From NCBI GenBank assembly GCA_021786375.1, contig JAJYNL010000015.1, positions 1 through 64,000 of the forward strand: 64,000 nucleotides of DNA, written 5' to 3'. Every line of letters starts with the position of its first letter. Position 1 is the first letter of the stretch. This document shows, piece by piece, positions 1 to 8,455 of the stretch. The stretch is from Actinomycetes bacterium (GTDB taxonomy: Bacteria > Actinomycetota > Acidimicrobiia > Acidimicrobiales > Acidimicrobiaceae). The translations under genes and the position numbers were made by a program. A model generated the notes under the pieces. That model did not search any database, was not told the DNA's origin, and was given only the letters and a program-made list of their open reading frames with translations.

Positions 1-195
1 GGTGAGGTTTGTTGGGAACGCTCTTGCAATGGTGTGATGAAATCCCTGAACGGCCGCCTACGGGACGAGTACCTGAACGGAGCGCCCGTGCTCGATGTCA
101 CCGAAGCCCAAGCCATCCTGGATCAGGCCGGGGACAAATACCATACCAGCCCTTGACGCAGCTCCCTTGGCTGCTTGACGCCCGCCGAATTGGAA
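1..195 (+). pseudogene. 3' remnant of an IS3-type transposase (orfB)
   Basis: The frame starting at base 1 reads the tail of an IS3-family DDE transposase: SLNGRLRDEYLN (about 43-78) matches the conserved 'ESFNGRLRDECLN' stretch around the catalytic Glu, and SLGCLTPAEL (163-192) matches the 'HSSLGYLTPAEF' C-terminal motif. An in-frame TGA at 154-156 separates the two, so this copy cannot make a full C-terminus. The element continues off the left edge or is truncated. I saw no terminal inverted repeat. It marks past mobile-element activity at the left flank of the glycan island. Confidence 0.75.
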
Positions 196-940
196 GCCGT
201 ACCCCTTGCCGACCAGTGCAAGGTGCCCAGAGGAGCTTCCCTGCAGAGAGGATGGGTGGTACCGCAGCTGAAGGCCGCATGACGGCTGCCGGAAATACAA
301 AGACGACGATGATGGCCATAACGGAGACGCAAGCGCTGGCGAATGCGCGGCCGTTGACTAACCTGGCGGGACAAACCCGAGGCTTTGACTCACAATCCGG
401 CCGCGCCAGAAATCGCGTGCCCATCGCACGGCGTGCTGCGCCCCGATACTCCATACAGCCCTCGAGGGCCAAACACTCTAGCCGCAGGCCGCCTCGCAAA
501 GCTATAGGAACACCCGCCGGTTCATCAACTGACAGGGCAACGCGGTCATAGCGGACTCGGCAACACCTACCCCGACGTCCGGGGTCATGTTGGAAGGTAT
601 TTGGGAGGCCCTGGCGCAAGAGTTCGAGGACGGCGCCACACCAAGTATCCGTTGGCGGCGTCATTACCCAGATCGCTTCCCGGCTGCGGAGCAGTCCAGA
701 GCTCGCGCGCTGCGGCGGCCTTTCGAAGGCTAGCGCTCCCGTCTATTCCCACGCGGTGAGAATCGACGCTGGCTAGCGAGCCAGGTCATACAATCGGCTG
801 CGGACGACGGGACTCGTAGTTGCCCGGCGCCTAGTCGGTGCCCGAGGAACAAGGTCTCGCTCAGTCTGGAACCGCTATAGTTGTTCGAATTGTCCCCCGG
901 CGTACTTGAAGCGGCGGCAGGCGCTAATGCGTGAACTATA
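196..940. other. Gene-free stretch left of the glycan island
   Basis: About 745 bases with no reading frame that looks like a protein. The open frames on both strands are overlapping, rich in Arg, Pro and Ser, and carry no motif I recognise. It is probably decayed mobile-element or island-border DNA. A TATAGT hexamer at 876-881 could be the -10 box of the gene starting near 957, but no matching -35 box is seen. Confidence 0.4.
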
Positions 941-956
941 AGGAGGAATGGGCCCC

Positions 957-3719
957 TTGGCAACCCTAAAACAAATGCCCATCTCAGTGGGCAAGAATGA
1001 GCGTCAAGCGCTCCGTTCTATCTTGTCAATTTCATGGGTTCGAGGATGTTTTTCGCTACTCGCCATTTTTGTTGCTGACCTCTCGGTATATTTTCCTGTT
1101 GTGTTGCGCCGCGCAAGCGTTATGACGGATACGAGTCGCTGGCCAACTGGTCCATTATTTGTGGGTGATCCCGCCGCTGGTGGTCAAATTACATACTATA
1201 AAGAGTTAGCCGTAGCGCAAGCATGGCATCATATGCATTTGCCGCTTTGGCTTCCCACCGAAGGCTATGGAATAACGCTTGCTGGCAACCAAGCGGCTCC
1301 CTGGTTCCTGCCAGAGGTGGTTCTACACTTGTTAGTCCCCGGAAACTTCTCTCTTTGGAACGTGTTATGTGTAATACTTGCATCATTAGGTGCGTATTTT
1401 CTCGCCAGACACTTGGGCCTGGGTAATGTTCCGTCCATCGCAGCTGCGTTGATATATGGGCTAAGTGGCCCAATGGTTGCCAACCTGAACCTCGACATGA
1501 TTAACCCGATTGCGGTTACGCCGTATGCGATCCTTGCGGCTCTTCGGCTGGTTGAAACGTCGTCGGACAGAGGTCGTTATCTCATTTGGTGGGCTGCGGC
1601 TGCATTTTCAATATCCCAGTTATTTTTGGCTGGTTTTGCCGAGGTGCTGCCGCTTGAGATGATACTTATAAGCCTATTCGTTCTTGGACGCAGTGGTTAT
1701 ATCGCCCGAAGTCGCCGGGAGTTTCTGCGGTTGATAGCGCGCTGGGTAGGAGCCGCTATTGTTGGGGTAGCTGGGTCTCTAATAGCCTCGGTGTCGCTGA
1801 TGTTACCGCTTTCCACCTACCAATTGTTTCAGCCAGTAGGTGCAGAGCTTGCAGCGGAGCCTAAGTATTGGTGGTTGACACTCGTCGATCCATGGGCATT
1901 TGGTCGCGGTCTTGCCGCGGGACCTTTCCAAGCAGGCCATACGGTATGGGCGCCCGGTAACCCACTCATTTTCATGTTTGCTGCAGCTGCCGTGTTGGGC
2001 CTACTCAAGGTCCCACGGGGATGGGGTCGCGGATGGCGGATAGTGATGGCGGCGATTATGCTGTTCGGAATCCTCGGCTTTGCAAATGCTCTTGGCGTCC
2101 TAAATATCTTACGCCTTCCCCCGCTGAGCCTGATTTACTCGCCCAGATTTCTTCCGTTTGTTTGGTGGCTGCCCGCGGCGTTGATGGCAGGGGCTGGCCT
2201 TGAAGCTGTTGGCGAAGGCAGAAGGTACCTGGGATTGGTAGCGTTGGCTGTTACGACAGTGGCCACGGGAATTTTGGTAGCGGATGTGTTTGTGAAGGGC
2301 GGTACGATCTTTCCGGCCATCGACTCGAAGAACCTTACGGCGACCATTAGATCAAATTTGCCCGTTGGTATGGCATTTGCTGTTGGCGTAATAATTATTG
2401 TGTCGGCGCCTAGACGCTGGCGATCTATGGCTAGCTTAGTGGCCCTGGGGGGGCTCGTGCTTCTCTTGGTGCCGAGGAACTTTTTTCCCGTCGCACAGGC
2501 GCCGCAACAGCTGGCGTCCGTAGCAATGCCAATTCGTGCCGCCGGGCTCGGCAACGGCTTGTCGTTTTCGCCGGGTGACTACACGGTGCCGTCGGGTCTT
2601 ATTGGATTAGGTATTCCGAGCATTCAGGCGTTTGATGTGTTTTTCCCGAAAGGATATGCCAACACGGTTGCTCATTATTTCGGTGACGGAAATGCCATGA
2701 GCACAGCTTCGCCTTTGTACCCTGCTGCACCTAGCATGATTGATGTTCCCGTGAACGACGGAACTATTCCGTTGCTGCGTAAGATTGGGGTAGAGACGAT
2801 TGTTCTTCCGTATCGGCTGGATCCCGCAAACCTGGCTACCGTCGCAATTGTGAGGGAACCTAAGGGGCTGGGTTTTAGCGCTGCAAGTTATACGCAGGCC
2901 TTGCATGCTCTGGTATCTGTTTACTTGTCGAGACCGGATCTGGAGCGCTCGTTTCCATTGGTAGGATCCCAATGGGGCCTCGTAGCTTGGCCAATGGTTG
3001 GGGCAAGAGCGCAGGATTCGAGTGCGATTTCCCTGGAGCAGTTCTTTCCAGTGTACAGAAGTTTGCTCGCAGTGGCCGGCACAGAGAGTTCTTTTCGTCC
3101 ATTCAGGCTCGTGGGCGGTTCGAGCCTACGTTCGCTAGATATTCGGCGACTAGCCGTTGGCAACTATTTGGGGACAAAAGAGTATATCTACGTTATAGGC
3201 GGCTCGGCCAATGCGGTGCCAGTCGTCGGCGCCAGCAGTGTTCGGCCCTATCCAGCGGCGTACGCTGGCGCGCCGATTCCACTTGATGGTGCGGTGGCGT
3301 ATGTTTCGCCTTCCGTGGCAAAAAGGGTAGGCAATCCAAGTCAACTCGTTGTCAAGGTGTCCGGATTTTCTGAGAGCGCTTCTGGCCTTAGATTTAGTCT
3401 CGACGTAAACCACCGAGGCCTGGTCTTCCTTCGCAGGCAAATTGCGCCGGGGGAACGGATTCTTATCAATGGCCGTCGTGTGGGACTCGTCTCTGTAGAC
3501 AACTTTCTTACCGGTTTCATTGCAAGAGCGGGGAGCCAAAGGATAGTGATTAGCTACGCGTCCCCGTTACTTTTGGTATTGTTCTGGTCGGGGCTGCTAA
3601 TTAATGTATTTCTCGTAGTGATGATTTGCGTTCTTTGGTTCTGCGTTCGCGGCCGTTCAAATCGGGCGGCCGGAGTTGGGTCGCCCTCTCTCGACGAGAA
3701 CGCATCGTTATTGACCTGA
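957..3719 (+). CDS. Large polytopic membrane protein, YfhO / GT-C glycosyltransferase-like
   Basis: About 920 residues. The first 500 or so hold many hydrophobic segments, followed by a mostly soluble, probably extracytoplasmic part and one last membrane segment near residue 890. An early GDPAAGGQ segment, followed by a PLW..TEG..LAGNQ stretch, resembles the first outer loop of YfhO-type GT-C proteins, which use lipid-linked sugars to decorate surface glycans. Substrate unknown. The perfect AGGAGG at 941-946 lies one base from ATG 948, which is too close, and 10 bases from TTG 957, so I place the start at 957. ATG 975 is the other option. The gene is AT-richer than the genes on the right of the window, consistent with transfer. 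First gene of the glycan island. Family call fairly sure, role inferred. Confidence 0.7.
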   Translation: MATLKQMPISVGKNERQALRSILSISWVRGCFSLLAIFVADLSVYFPVVLRRASVMTDTSRWPTGPLFVGDPAAGGQITYYKELAVAQAWHHMHLPLWLPTEGYGITLAGNQAAPWFLPEVVLHLLVPGNFSLWNVLCVILASLGAYFLARHLGLGNVPSIAAALIYGLSGPMVANLNLDMINPIAVTPYAILAALRLVETSSDRGRYLIWWAAAAFSISQLFLAGFAEVLPLEMILISLFVLGRSGYIARSRREFLRLIARWVGAAIVGVAGSLIASVSLMLPLSTYQLFQPVGAELAAEPKYWWLTLVDPWAFGRGLAAGPFQAGHTVWAPGNPLIFMFAAAAVLGLLKVPRGWGRGWRIVMAAIMLFGILGFANALGVLNILRLPPLSLIYSPRFLPFVWWLPAALMAGAGLEAVGEGRRYLGLVALAVTTVATGILVADVFVKGGTIFPAIDSKNLTATIRSNLPVGMAFAVGVIIIVSAPRRWRSMASLVALGGLVLLLVPRNFFPVAQAPQQLASVAMPIRAAGLGNGLSFSPGDYTVPSGLIGLGIPSIQAFDVFFPKGYANTVAHYFGDGNAMSTASPLYPAAPSMIDVPVNDGTIPLLRKIGVETIVLPYRLDPANLATVAIVREPKGLGFSAASYTQALHALVSVYLSRPDLERSFPLVGSQWGLVAWPMVGARAQDSSAISLEQFFPVYRSLLAVAGTESSFRPFRLVGGSSLRSLDIRRLAVGNYLGTKEYIYVIGGSANAVPVVGASSVRPYPAAYAGAPIPLDGAVAYVSPSVAKRVGNPSQLVVKVSGFSESASGLRFSLDVNHRGLVFLRRQIAPGERILINGRRVGLVSVDNFLTGFIARAGSQRIVISYASPLLLVLFWSGLLINVFLVVMICVLWFCVRGRSNRAAGVGSPSLDENASLLT

Positions 3720-4128
3720 AGAGTGACTCGACGTTACGTTTAGGGGGGCCGGGGAACGTTTCGCGGCACTAGGTCTGGGCTGAACACCGCTTGTTCGTGG
3801 GTGGTTGCAGGCCAGCGTAGCTTCATCGTAGCAGGCGCGCTGTTCTAGATGGGCGTGCAGGGTCTCTACCCCGCGGTTGATCGGTTGGCAGATACACGGG
3901 CGATGAAGCTTGTTGCGGGCGCGCAATGCGACAGTGTAGGTAACGGGCGCGAGGGATTCGGCTAAGGGAGGGGAGAGTTCACTGGCCAAAGGCATAGGCC
4001 ACGCGTTTCCTGCGTAACGCGCCATGACGACGTGGCTCTGGCCAATAGCGGGAGCAGTGGAAGATCCGCCCGAGACATGTGCGGGGCGAGTGCGCACTGG
4101 CGGACGCGGCTGCCTATAGCATCTCTAC
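3720..4128. other. Intergenic stretch, possibly a decayed insert
   Basis: About 410 bases, more GC-rich than the genes on either side. The minus strand is open over most of it (3708-4097) but gives an Arg/His/Cys-rich sequence with no family I recognise. It might be a relic of a transposase. The only signal I trust is the promoter-like element at its right end. Confidence 0.35.
4115..4120 (+). promoter_or_regulatory. Candidate -10 box of a leaderless mRNA
   Basis: TATAGC ends 8 bases before ATG 4129 and no Shine-Dalgarno sequence precedes that ATG, so transcription would begin at or next to the start codon. No good -35 hexamer is visible. Confidence 0.4.
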
Positions 4129-5421
4129 ATGCGAATCGCGATCGTCGGTCTGTGGCATCTCGGGTGCGTGTACGCCGGTTGTCTCGCTGCCGTTGGTCAT
4201 TCAGTCGTGGCGATTGACGAGGATGAAGGCGTCGTTCGAAGTCTGCTCGCGTGCGACTTGCCGATAGAGGAGCCTGGCTTGACTGACCTCCTTGCTCAAG
4301 GGGTTGGTGGCGGATCACTTCGTTTTAGCAGTCGCCTCGAGGACCTCAGGGAATCGGAGCTGGTTTGGCTGACGATTGACACTCCAGTTCGATCTGACGA
4401 TTCGGCAGATGTCGCGCCGGTGTTCGACACGGCGCTTCGGATTGCCGAAGTGATGGACCCGAAGGCAGTGTTGGCAATCTCGTCTCAGGTCCCACTTGGA
4501 ACGTCGCGCGAAGTCCTGAAGCGAATCCGTGCTGATAGGTCTGGCGACTGTCTTGAGATGGCTTATTGTCCCGAGAACCTTAGGTTAGGTTCCGCGATTA
4601 GCTCCTTTCGCGAAGCGGACAGGTTCGTTGTTGGTGCATCAGGATCGCACGCATCGAGGGTCGTGAGCGAGGCACTTAGTCCAACCGGCGTGCCGCTGCA
4701 GCTCATGTCGCTGGAATCTGCAGAACTGTCGAAACATGCACTCAACGCATTCCTCGCTATGTCGGTTGCCTTCGCAAATGAGATCGGCCGGTTGGCTGAA
4801 ATGGGTGGCGCTAACGCGCGGGATGTCGCAGAGTCGTTAAAGTCTGAGTCTCGCGTTGGCCCGCGAAGTTACGTGATGCCTGGAGGGCCGATTGCCGGTG
4901 GTACCCTCGCTCGTGACGTACGCTATCTGAACAGCCTGGGCGAAAAGTTTGGTCTCAGCATTCCACTGATATCATCGGTACTTGAGAGTAACTCAATTCA
5001 GCAGGCGTGGGCCGTCGACTCGCTCGCGGAGTTATGTTCGCCGAGTGCGGGTCCGGTTCTCGTTTTCGGTTTGGCGTACAAACAGGGTACAAGCACGCTA
5101 CGACGTAGCTTTGGCGTGCATGTCGCGAACCAGCTCGTGGCGAAAGGGTACCAAGCCCGTACTTACGATAGCCTTGCAGAGCCGAGCGCTTCATTGGCGG
5201 AAAGTGGTTCGGTCCGGATTGGGGAGCTCGACGCTGCTCTTGATGGCGCGGCTGCAGTAATTGTTTGCGCCGCTGACTCTTCGATCGACCAGTTGCTAGC
5301 ACTCATAGAGACCAGCGAGGCGCCACCAGTGGTCATCGACGCTATTGGGATTATTGCCAATTGGTCCACATCGGAGCGGATTGTCGTGAGGACTCCTGGG
5401 AGAGGCGTGGAGCCCCAGTGA
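4129..5421 (+). CDS. UDP-glucose/GDP-mannose dehydrogenase-family protein lacking the catalytic Cys
   Basis: 430 residues, the normal length for nucleotide-sugar 6-dehydrogenases. An N-terminal Rossmann domain (VGLWHLG near residue 6, in place of the usual GxGYVG) is followed by the central helical domain with ELSKHALNAF, carrying the conserved Lys and Asn, and a C-terminal domain with the FGLAYKQGT motif. The active-site loop, normally GGSCFPKD, reads AGGTLARD: the Asp is kept but Cys is replaced by Thr. A classical four-electron oxidation to a uronic acid needs that Cys, so this enzyme may stop at another product or act on an unusual substrate such as an NDP-heptose (inference). Its TGA overlaps the GTG start of the SDR gene. 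Confidence 0.8.
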   Translation: MRIAIVGLWHLGCVYAGCLAAVGHSVVAIDEDEGVVRSLLACDLPIEEPGLTDLLAQGVGGGSLRFSSRLEDLRESELVWLTIDTPVRSDDSADVAPVFDTALRIAEVMDPKAVLAISSQVPLGTSREVLKRIRADRSGDCLEMAYCPENLRLGSAISSFREADRFVVGASGSHASRVVSEALSPTGVPLQLMSLESAELSKHALNAFLAMSVAFANEIGRLAEMGGANARDVAESLKSESRVGPRSYVMPGGPIAGGTLARDVRYLNSLGEKFGLSIPLISSVLESNSIQQAWAVDSLAELCSPSAGPVLVFGLAYKQGTSTLRRSFGVHVANQLVAKGYQARTYDSLAEPSASLAESGSVRIGELDAALDGAAAVIVCAADSSIDQLLALIETSEAPPVVIDAIGIIANWSTSERIVVRTPGRGVEPQ

Positions 5422-6260
5422 AACGCAACGTGATCGTTACTGGAGCAAGCAGGGGACTCGGACGAGCGGTCGTGATGAGGCTGGCCCAGCACGGCTGGAA
5501 TGTATCCTTCGGCGCTAGAGCGGTGGGCGAGCTGCAAGCGCTCGATCTTGAACTCGAGAGATTAGGTTATTCCTGCGCGTACCGCCAGCTGGACGTGTCA
5601 CTCGCAGCGAGCGTTTCAGCGTTCTTTGATTGGTCAATCGACAAGTATGGTTTACCGGATGCGGTGGTGCACAGTGCTGGCGTATACGGTCCCTTTGGAA
5701 ATAGTCAGAGTGTCAATTGCGAAGCTTGGAATCGGACCATCTCCATCAACCTCGGAGGAACATTCCTGGTAGCCCAGCGAGCAATTGATGCCATGCAGCG
5801 AGCGGGGGGAGGCAGAATTGTTGTTCTGAGTGGCGGCGGCGCGACAAGTCCGATGCCAAATATTTCTGCCTATGCGGCATCAAAGGCTGGCGTAGTCAGG
5901 CTGGTGGAATCATTGGCGCTTGAGGTTGAGAGTTATGGGATTGCGATTAATGCGGTGGCGCCGGGGCTAATGGCCACTGACATGCTCAACACGTTGCTGG
6001 CGGAGAACAGGGATGTTGTGGGGGCATCGTTCTATGACCGCATGCAAGATGCGAAAGATCGTGGAGAGGATTCGTTGCCCGATGCTGTAGATTTGATTGC
6101 GTTTCTCCTCGATCGAACCATTCCTGGTCTTACTGGTAGGTTGATTAGCGCAAAGTGGGATCCTTGGAGAAATTGGGATACTGAGGCACCTGAGTTGCTA
6201 GATCGAGACGCTTTCACGTTGCGCCGTATCGTTCCGGGAAACAAGAGGTCACCCAGGTGA
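5418..6260 (+). CDS. Short-chain dehydrogenase/reductase (SDR)
   Basis: 280 residues from a GTG that overlaps the upstream stop (GTGA). An ATG at 5361 is in frame but would add 19 residues lying inside the upstream gene. Classical SDR features: TGASRGLG cofactor loop at residues 8-15, HSAGVYG in place of NAG, a catalytic Ser followed by YAASK, and an APG segment after it. It is probably an NAD(P)-dependent oxidoreductase acting on a sugar nucleotide or glycan precursor, judging only by its place between a nucleotide-sugar dehydrogenase and an epimerase. The specific reaction cannot be read from the sequence. Confidence 0.8.
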   Translation: MKRNVIVTGASRGLGRAVVMRLAQHGWNVSFGARAVGELQALDLELERLGYSCAYRQLDVSLAASVSAFFDWSIDKYGLPDAVVHSAGVYGPFGNSQSVNCEAWNRTISINLGGTFLVAQRAIDAMQRAGGGRIVVLSGGGATSPMPNISAYAASKAGVVRLVESLALEVESYGIAINAVAPGLMATDMLNTLLAENRDVVGASFYDRMQDAKDRGEDSLPDAVDLIAFLLDRTIPGLTGRLISAKWDPWRNWDTEAPELLDRDAFTLRRIVPGNKRSPR

Positions 6261-6469
6261 TGGGACTTTATACGCGGTTCTTCGTTCGGGGGGCCTTCGC
6301 GCCAGCCGTGCGTTCTCGGAATGGTTCCTGCGCCGGCATCAACCGAAGACTGTGGCGGCTGCTTGTGGAAGGTCGGCGGCGGAGGGTGCCCCCGGGGGGG
6401 GGCTGTGTCAGGTACTTCGTTTGCGGAGGGGCAGGCATGGTGCCGGTAGAAACTCTCCCTGCCAGCTGA
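6260..6469 (+). CDS. Small Arg-rich open frame spanning a G9 tract (doubtful gene)
   Basis: 69 codons starting at an ATG that shares its A with the SDR stop (TGATG) and ending at the base where the epimerase ATG begins. AGAGG lies about 11 bases upstream. The product is Arg-rich with no known domain. The frame runs through nine G's at 6394-6402. With one more G it would join the frame of the epimerase gene, which is open from 6352 on. It may be a leader, a phase-variable extension, or not coding at all. Confidence 0.2.
   Translation: MGLYTRFFVRGAFAPAVRSRNGSCAGINRRLWRLLVEGRRRRVPPGGGCVRYFVCGGAGMVPVETLPAS
6394..6402 (+). repeat. G9 homopolymer after C5 in the glycan cluster
   Basis: Five C's (6389-6393) followed by nine G's. 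It is the longest G-run I noticed in the window. It lies 67 bases upstream of the epimerase ATG, inside the small frame from 6260. Poly-G tracts of this length are slippage-prone and switch surface-glycan genes in Campylobacter and Helicobacter. Whether it is variable here, or a sequencing artefact, cannot be told. Confidence 0.5.
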
Positions 6470-7449
6470 TGCGATACACAGGCGCTATTCGCGCAAGGCT
6501 GCCCCACTTGGTACTCGGCGGTACCGGGTTTATTGGGCGCCATGTCGCCGTGGCGATCGCGCGGGCGGGAGATCAAGTAACGATTGCGAGCCGGTATCCG
6601 CCGAAATTTGAGTTTCCTGCAGATGTTCGGTCCCGCATTTCGTGGGCGTATGTGGATGTCGCGTCGGCAGACTGGCCTGCGTTGTTGCACGACGTCCGGT
6701 CTGTGCATCACTACGCTTGGGCCTCGGTTCCAGCCACCGCGCAGGAGGATCCTGTCAGGGATGTAGTCGTAAATCTCCTGCCATTGATCTCGCTTCTGGA
6801 GGCGTTTAAAGACCTTCCACGCGGATCTGTACCTCTCATATTCGCATCATCTGGAGGAACTGTCTATGGTAAGCTTTCGCATGTTCCGGTGGCCGAGGCT
6901 CACGAATTGGGATCGATTACGGCTTACGGAGCTACGAAGGTTGCGGCCGAACAGTACCTGCGGCTGTACGGCCACCTCTACGGGGCAGATGTTCGCATAG
7001 CTAGGATTTCAAATCCGTATGGAGCGGGCCAGTCCACGACGACTCCTCAAGGTGTAATTGCTGCAACTATTAACAGGGCGTTGAGGCGGGAGTCGGTAAC
7101 GATTTGGGGAGATGGCTCGATTGTCAGAGATTTTATTTATATTTCGGACGTAGTCGATGCGTTGGTGGCGCTCGGGGCAACTGACTCGAAGCGTCTAGAA
7201 TACACGGAGTTCAATGTCGGCACTGGAGAAGGCTCTAGCATTCGGGATGTCATCGACACGCTCGAGGTGATTCTGCAGCGGCGCATCATCATTAAATGTG
7301 AGAGTGGGCGAGATTATGACGTGCCCGTCAGTATTCTCGACGTGTCACGCGCGAAGAGAGTGCTCTCATGGCAGCCGAAAGTGTCTCTCTTAGAGGGAAT
7401 GCAGCGGACCGTGGAAGCCTTTAAGTGCGGCGCGGCCTTTTCCCATTGA
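6469..7449 (+). CDS. NAD-dependent sugar epimerase/dehydratase
   Basis: 326 residues, an extended SDR. The NAD loop LGGTGFIG lies near residues 15-22, and the catalytic triad is carried by a Ser in SSGGTVYG and YGATK. A C-terminal substrate domain follows. It is close to UDP-glucose 4-epimerases and NDP-sugar 4,6-dehydratases, and the exact reaction cannot be chosen. I place the start at ATG 6469, because the frame upstream to 6352 is Arg/Gly-rich and not epimerase-like. It is the last gene of the first plus-strand group. Likely role: making or remodelling the nucleotide sugar used for the surface glycan. Confidence 0.8.
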   Translation: MRYTGAIRARLPHLVLGGTGFIGRHVAVAIARAGDQVTIASRYPPKFEFPADVRSRISWAYVDVASADWPALLHDVRSVHHYAWASVPATAQEDPVRDVVVNLLPLISLLEAFKDLPRGSVPLIFASSGGTVYGKLSHVPVAEAHELGSITAYGATKVAAEQYLRLYGHLYGADVRIARISNPYGAGQSTTTPQGVIAATINRALRRESVTIWGDGSIVRDFIYISDVVDALVALGATDSKRLEYTEFNVGTGEGSSIRDVIDTLEVILQRRIIIKCESGRDYDVPVSILDVSRAKRVLSWQPKVSLLEGMQRTVEAFKCGAAFSH

Positions 7450-7491
7450 CGAGAAGTGCGATAGTATTGGCGCGCAATTGGGAGGTGCGAT

Positions 7492-7587
7492 GTGGGCGAA
7501 GATGGAAACGATCGGAATGAGATGCTCAAGGATGGCCACAATCAGTGGGGAGCACCTTGGGAGCCGTTCGGCCGGAGAAGCTTGTAG
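7492..7587 (+). CDS. Possible 31-residue peptide or gene remnant
   Basis: A short frame starting at GTG 7492 behind a good ribosome site (GGGAGGT, 7480-7486, spacing 5) and ending TAG at 7585-7587, in the gap between the epimerase gene and the opposing GT2 gene. The end reads NQWGAPWEPFGRRSL. I do not recognise it. It may be a microprotein or the start of a lost gene. An overlapping ATG frame at 7490 gives a less protein-like sequence. Confidence 0.25.
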   Translation: MGEDGNDRNEMLKDGHNQWGAPWEPFGRRSL

Positions 7588-7602
7588 CCGTGATTCACAG
7601 CG

Positions 7603-8367
7603 TCAATGACCGAGGCGTATCTTGAAGAGGATGGTTATCCAGGTGAGGGGATCCTTAAGCAGCCGCACTTTCTTGCCATGGGCGTAGTCGCGAGAGCAAT
7701 ACTGTGCTGGCGCCTCAATTGGATTCGCGCCGGCAAGGATGAAGCGTCCGACGAGTTCCCAGTCTAGGTCAAAGCGGTTGGCGGTAAGCTCCACGGCTGA
7801 CAGTAAATCAGCGCGGAATACCTTCCACATGGTGAATGGGTCACGAAGGCGCGTGGAAAAAGCGATGTTGACCATTGACGCAAAGACCCAGTGCATAACG
7901 TTCATCGCAGTAGCCATCCAACGAGCCTCTTCGAAGTTGCGCATAGGGTGGCCGTGCGAATGGCGGCTCCCCAGTACAAAGGAAGTGAGGCCGTCCTCAA
8001 TCGGCTTCACGAGTTCCCAAATATCGGCAAATTGGTATTCATCGTCCGCATCGAAAATAGTGATGACGTCACCGCTGGCGGCGGTAAAGCCCTGTCTTAC
8101 GGCATTGCCCTTGCCATATGGCTTGTCCTGGAAGATTAGAACAACCCTCGGATCCGCGGCGAATTCTTTTACAACGTCGCGCGATCCATCACTAGACCCG
8201 CTCTCGACGATGACTAGTTCCAGCTCTGTGCCGGCTCGGGGGGATGAAAGTACCTGAAGAATCGCATTTCTAACAGTTGAGCCTTCCTGGTAGACAGGCA
8301 TCACTACTGAGAGGCGTGCGATAGGCGAAGATTTAGCGAAAGGATCGCGACTGGCGCTTCTAGGCAA
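7603..8367 (-). CDS. GT2-family glycosyltransferase (DPM1-like)
   Basis: 254 residues with a GT-A fold: VVMPVYQEG near residue 22, ESGSSDGS, and the metal-binding DADDEY at about residue 105, then a short C-terminal end without clear membrane helices. This shape fits soluble polyprenyl-phosphate or nucleotide-sugar glycosyltransferases. Donor and acceptor are unknown. The start is TTG 8367, with no strong ribosome site. It is transcribed against the preceding epimerase gene and lies just downstream of the transaldolase gene on the same strand, probably in one transcript. Confidence 0.8.
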   Translation of the reverse strand: MPRSASRDPFAKSSPIARLSVVMPVYQEGSTVRNAILQVLSSPRAGTELELVIVESGSSDGSRDVVKEFAADPRVVLIFQDKPYGKGNAVRQGFTAASGDVITIFDADDEYQFADIWELVKPIEDGLTSFVLGSRHSHGHPMRNFEEARWMATAMNVMHWVFASMVNIAFSTRLRDPFTMWKVFRADLLSAVELTANRFDLDWELVGRFILAGANPIEAPAQYCSRDYAHGKKVRLLKDPLTWITILFKIRLGH

Positions 8368-8455
8368 TGTATGGATACCCTGATGCGCGAGATGCTTGGA
8401 GGGACCGGTGTCGGTGCGAGCCGTATGATTGGTGCAAATTGTGGTGGTAATTCAT

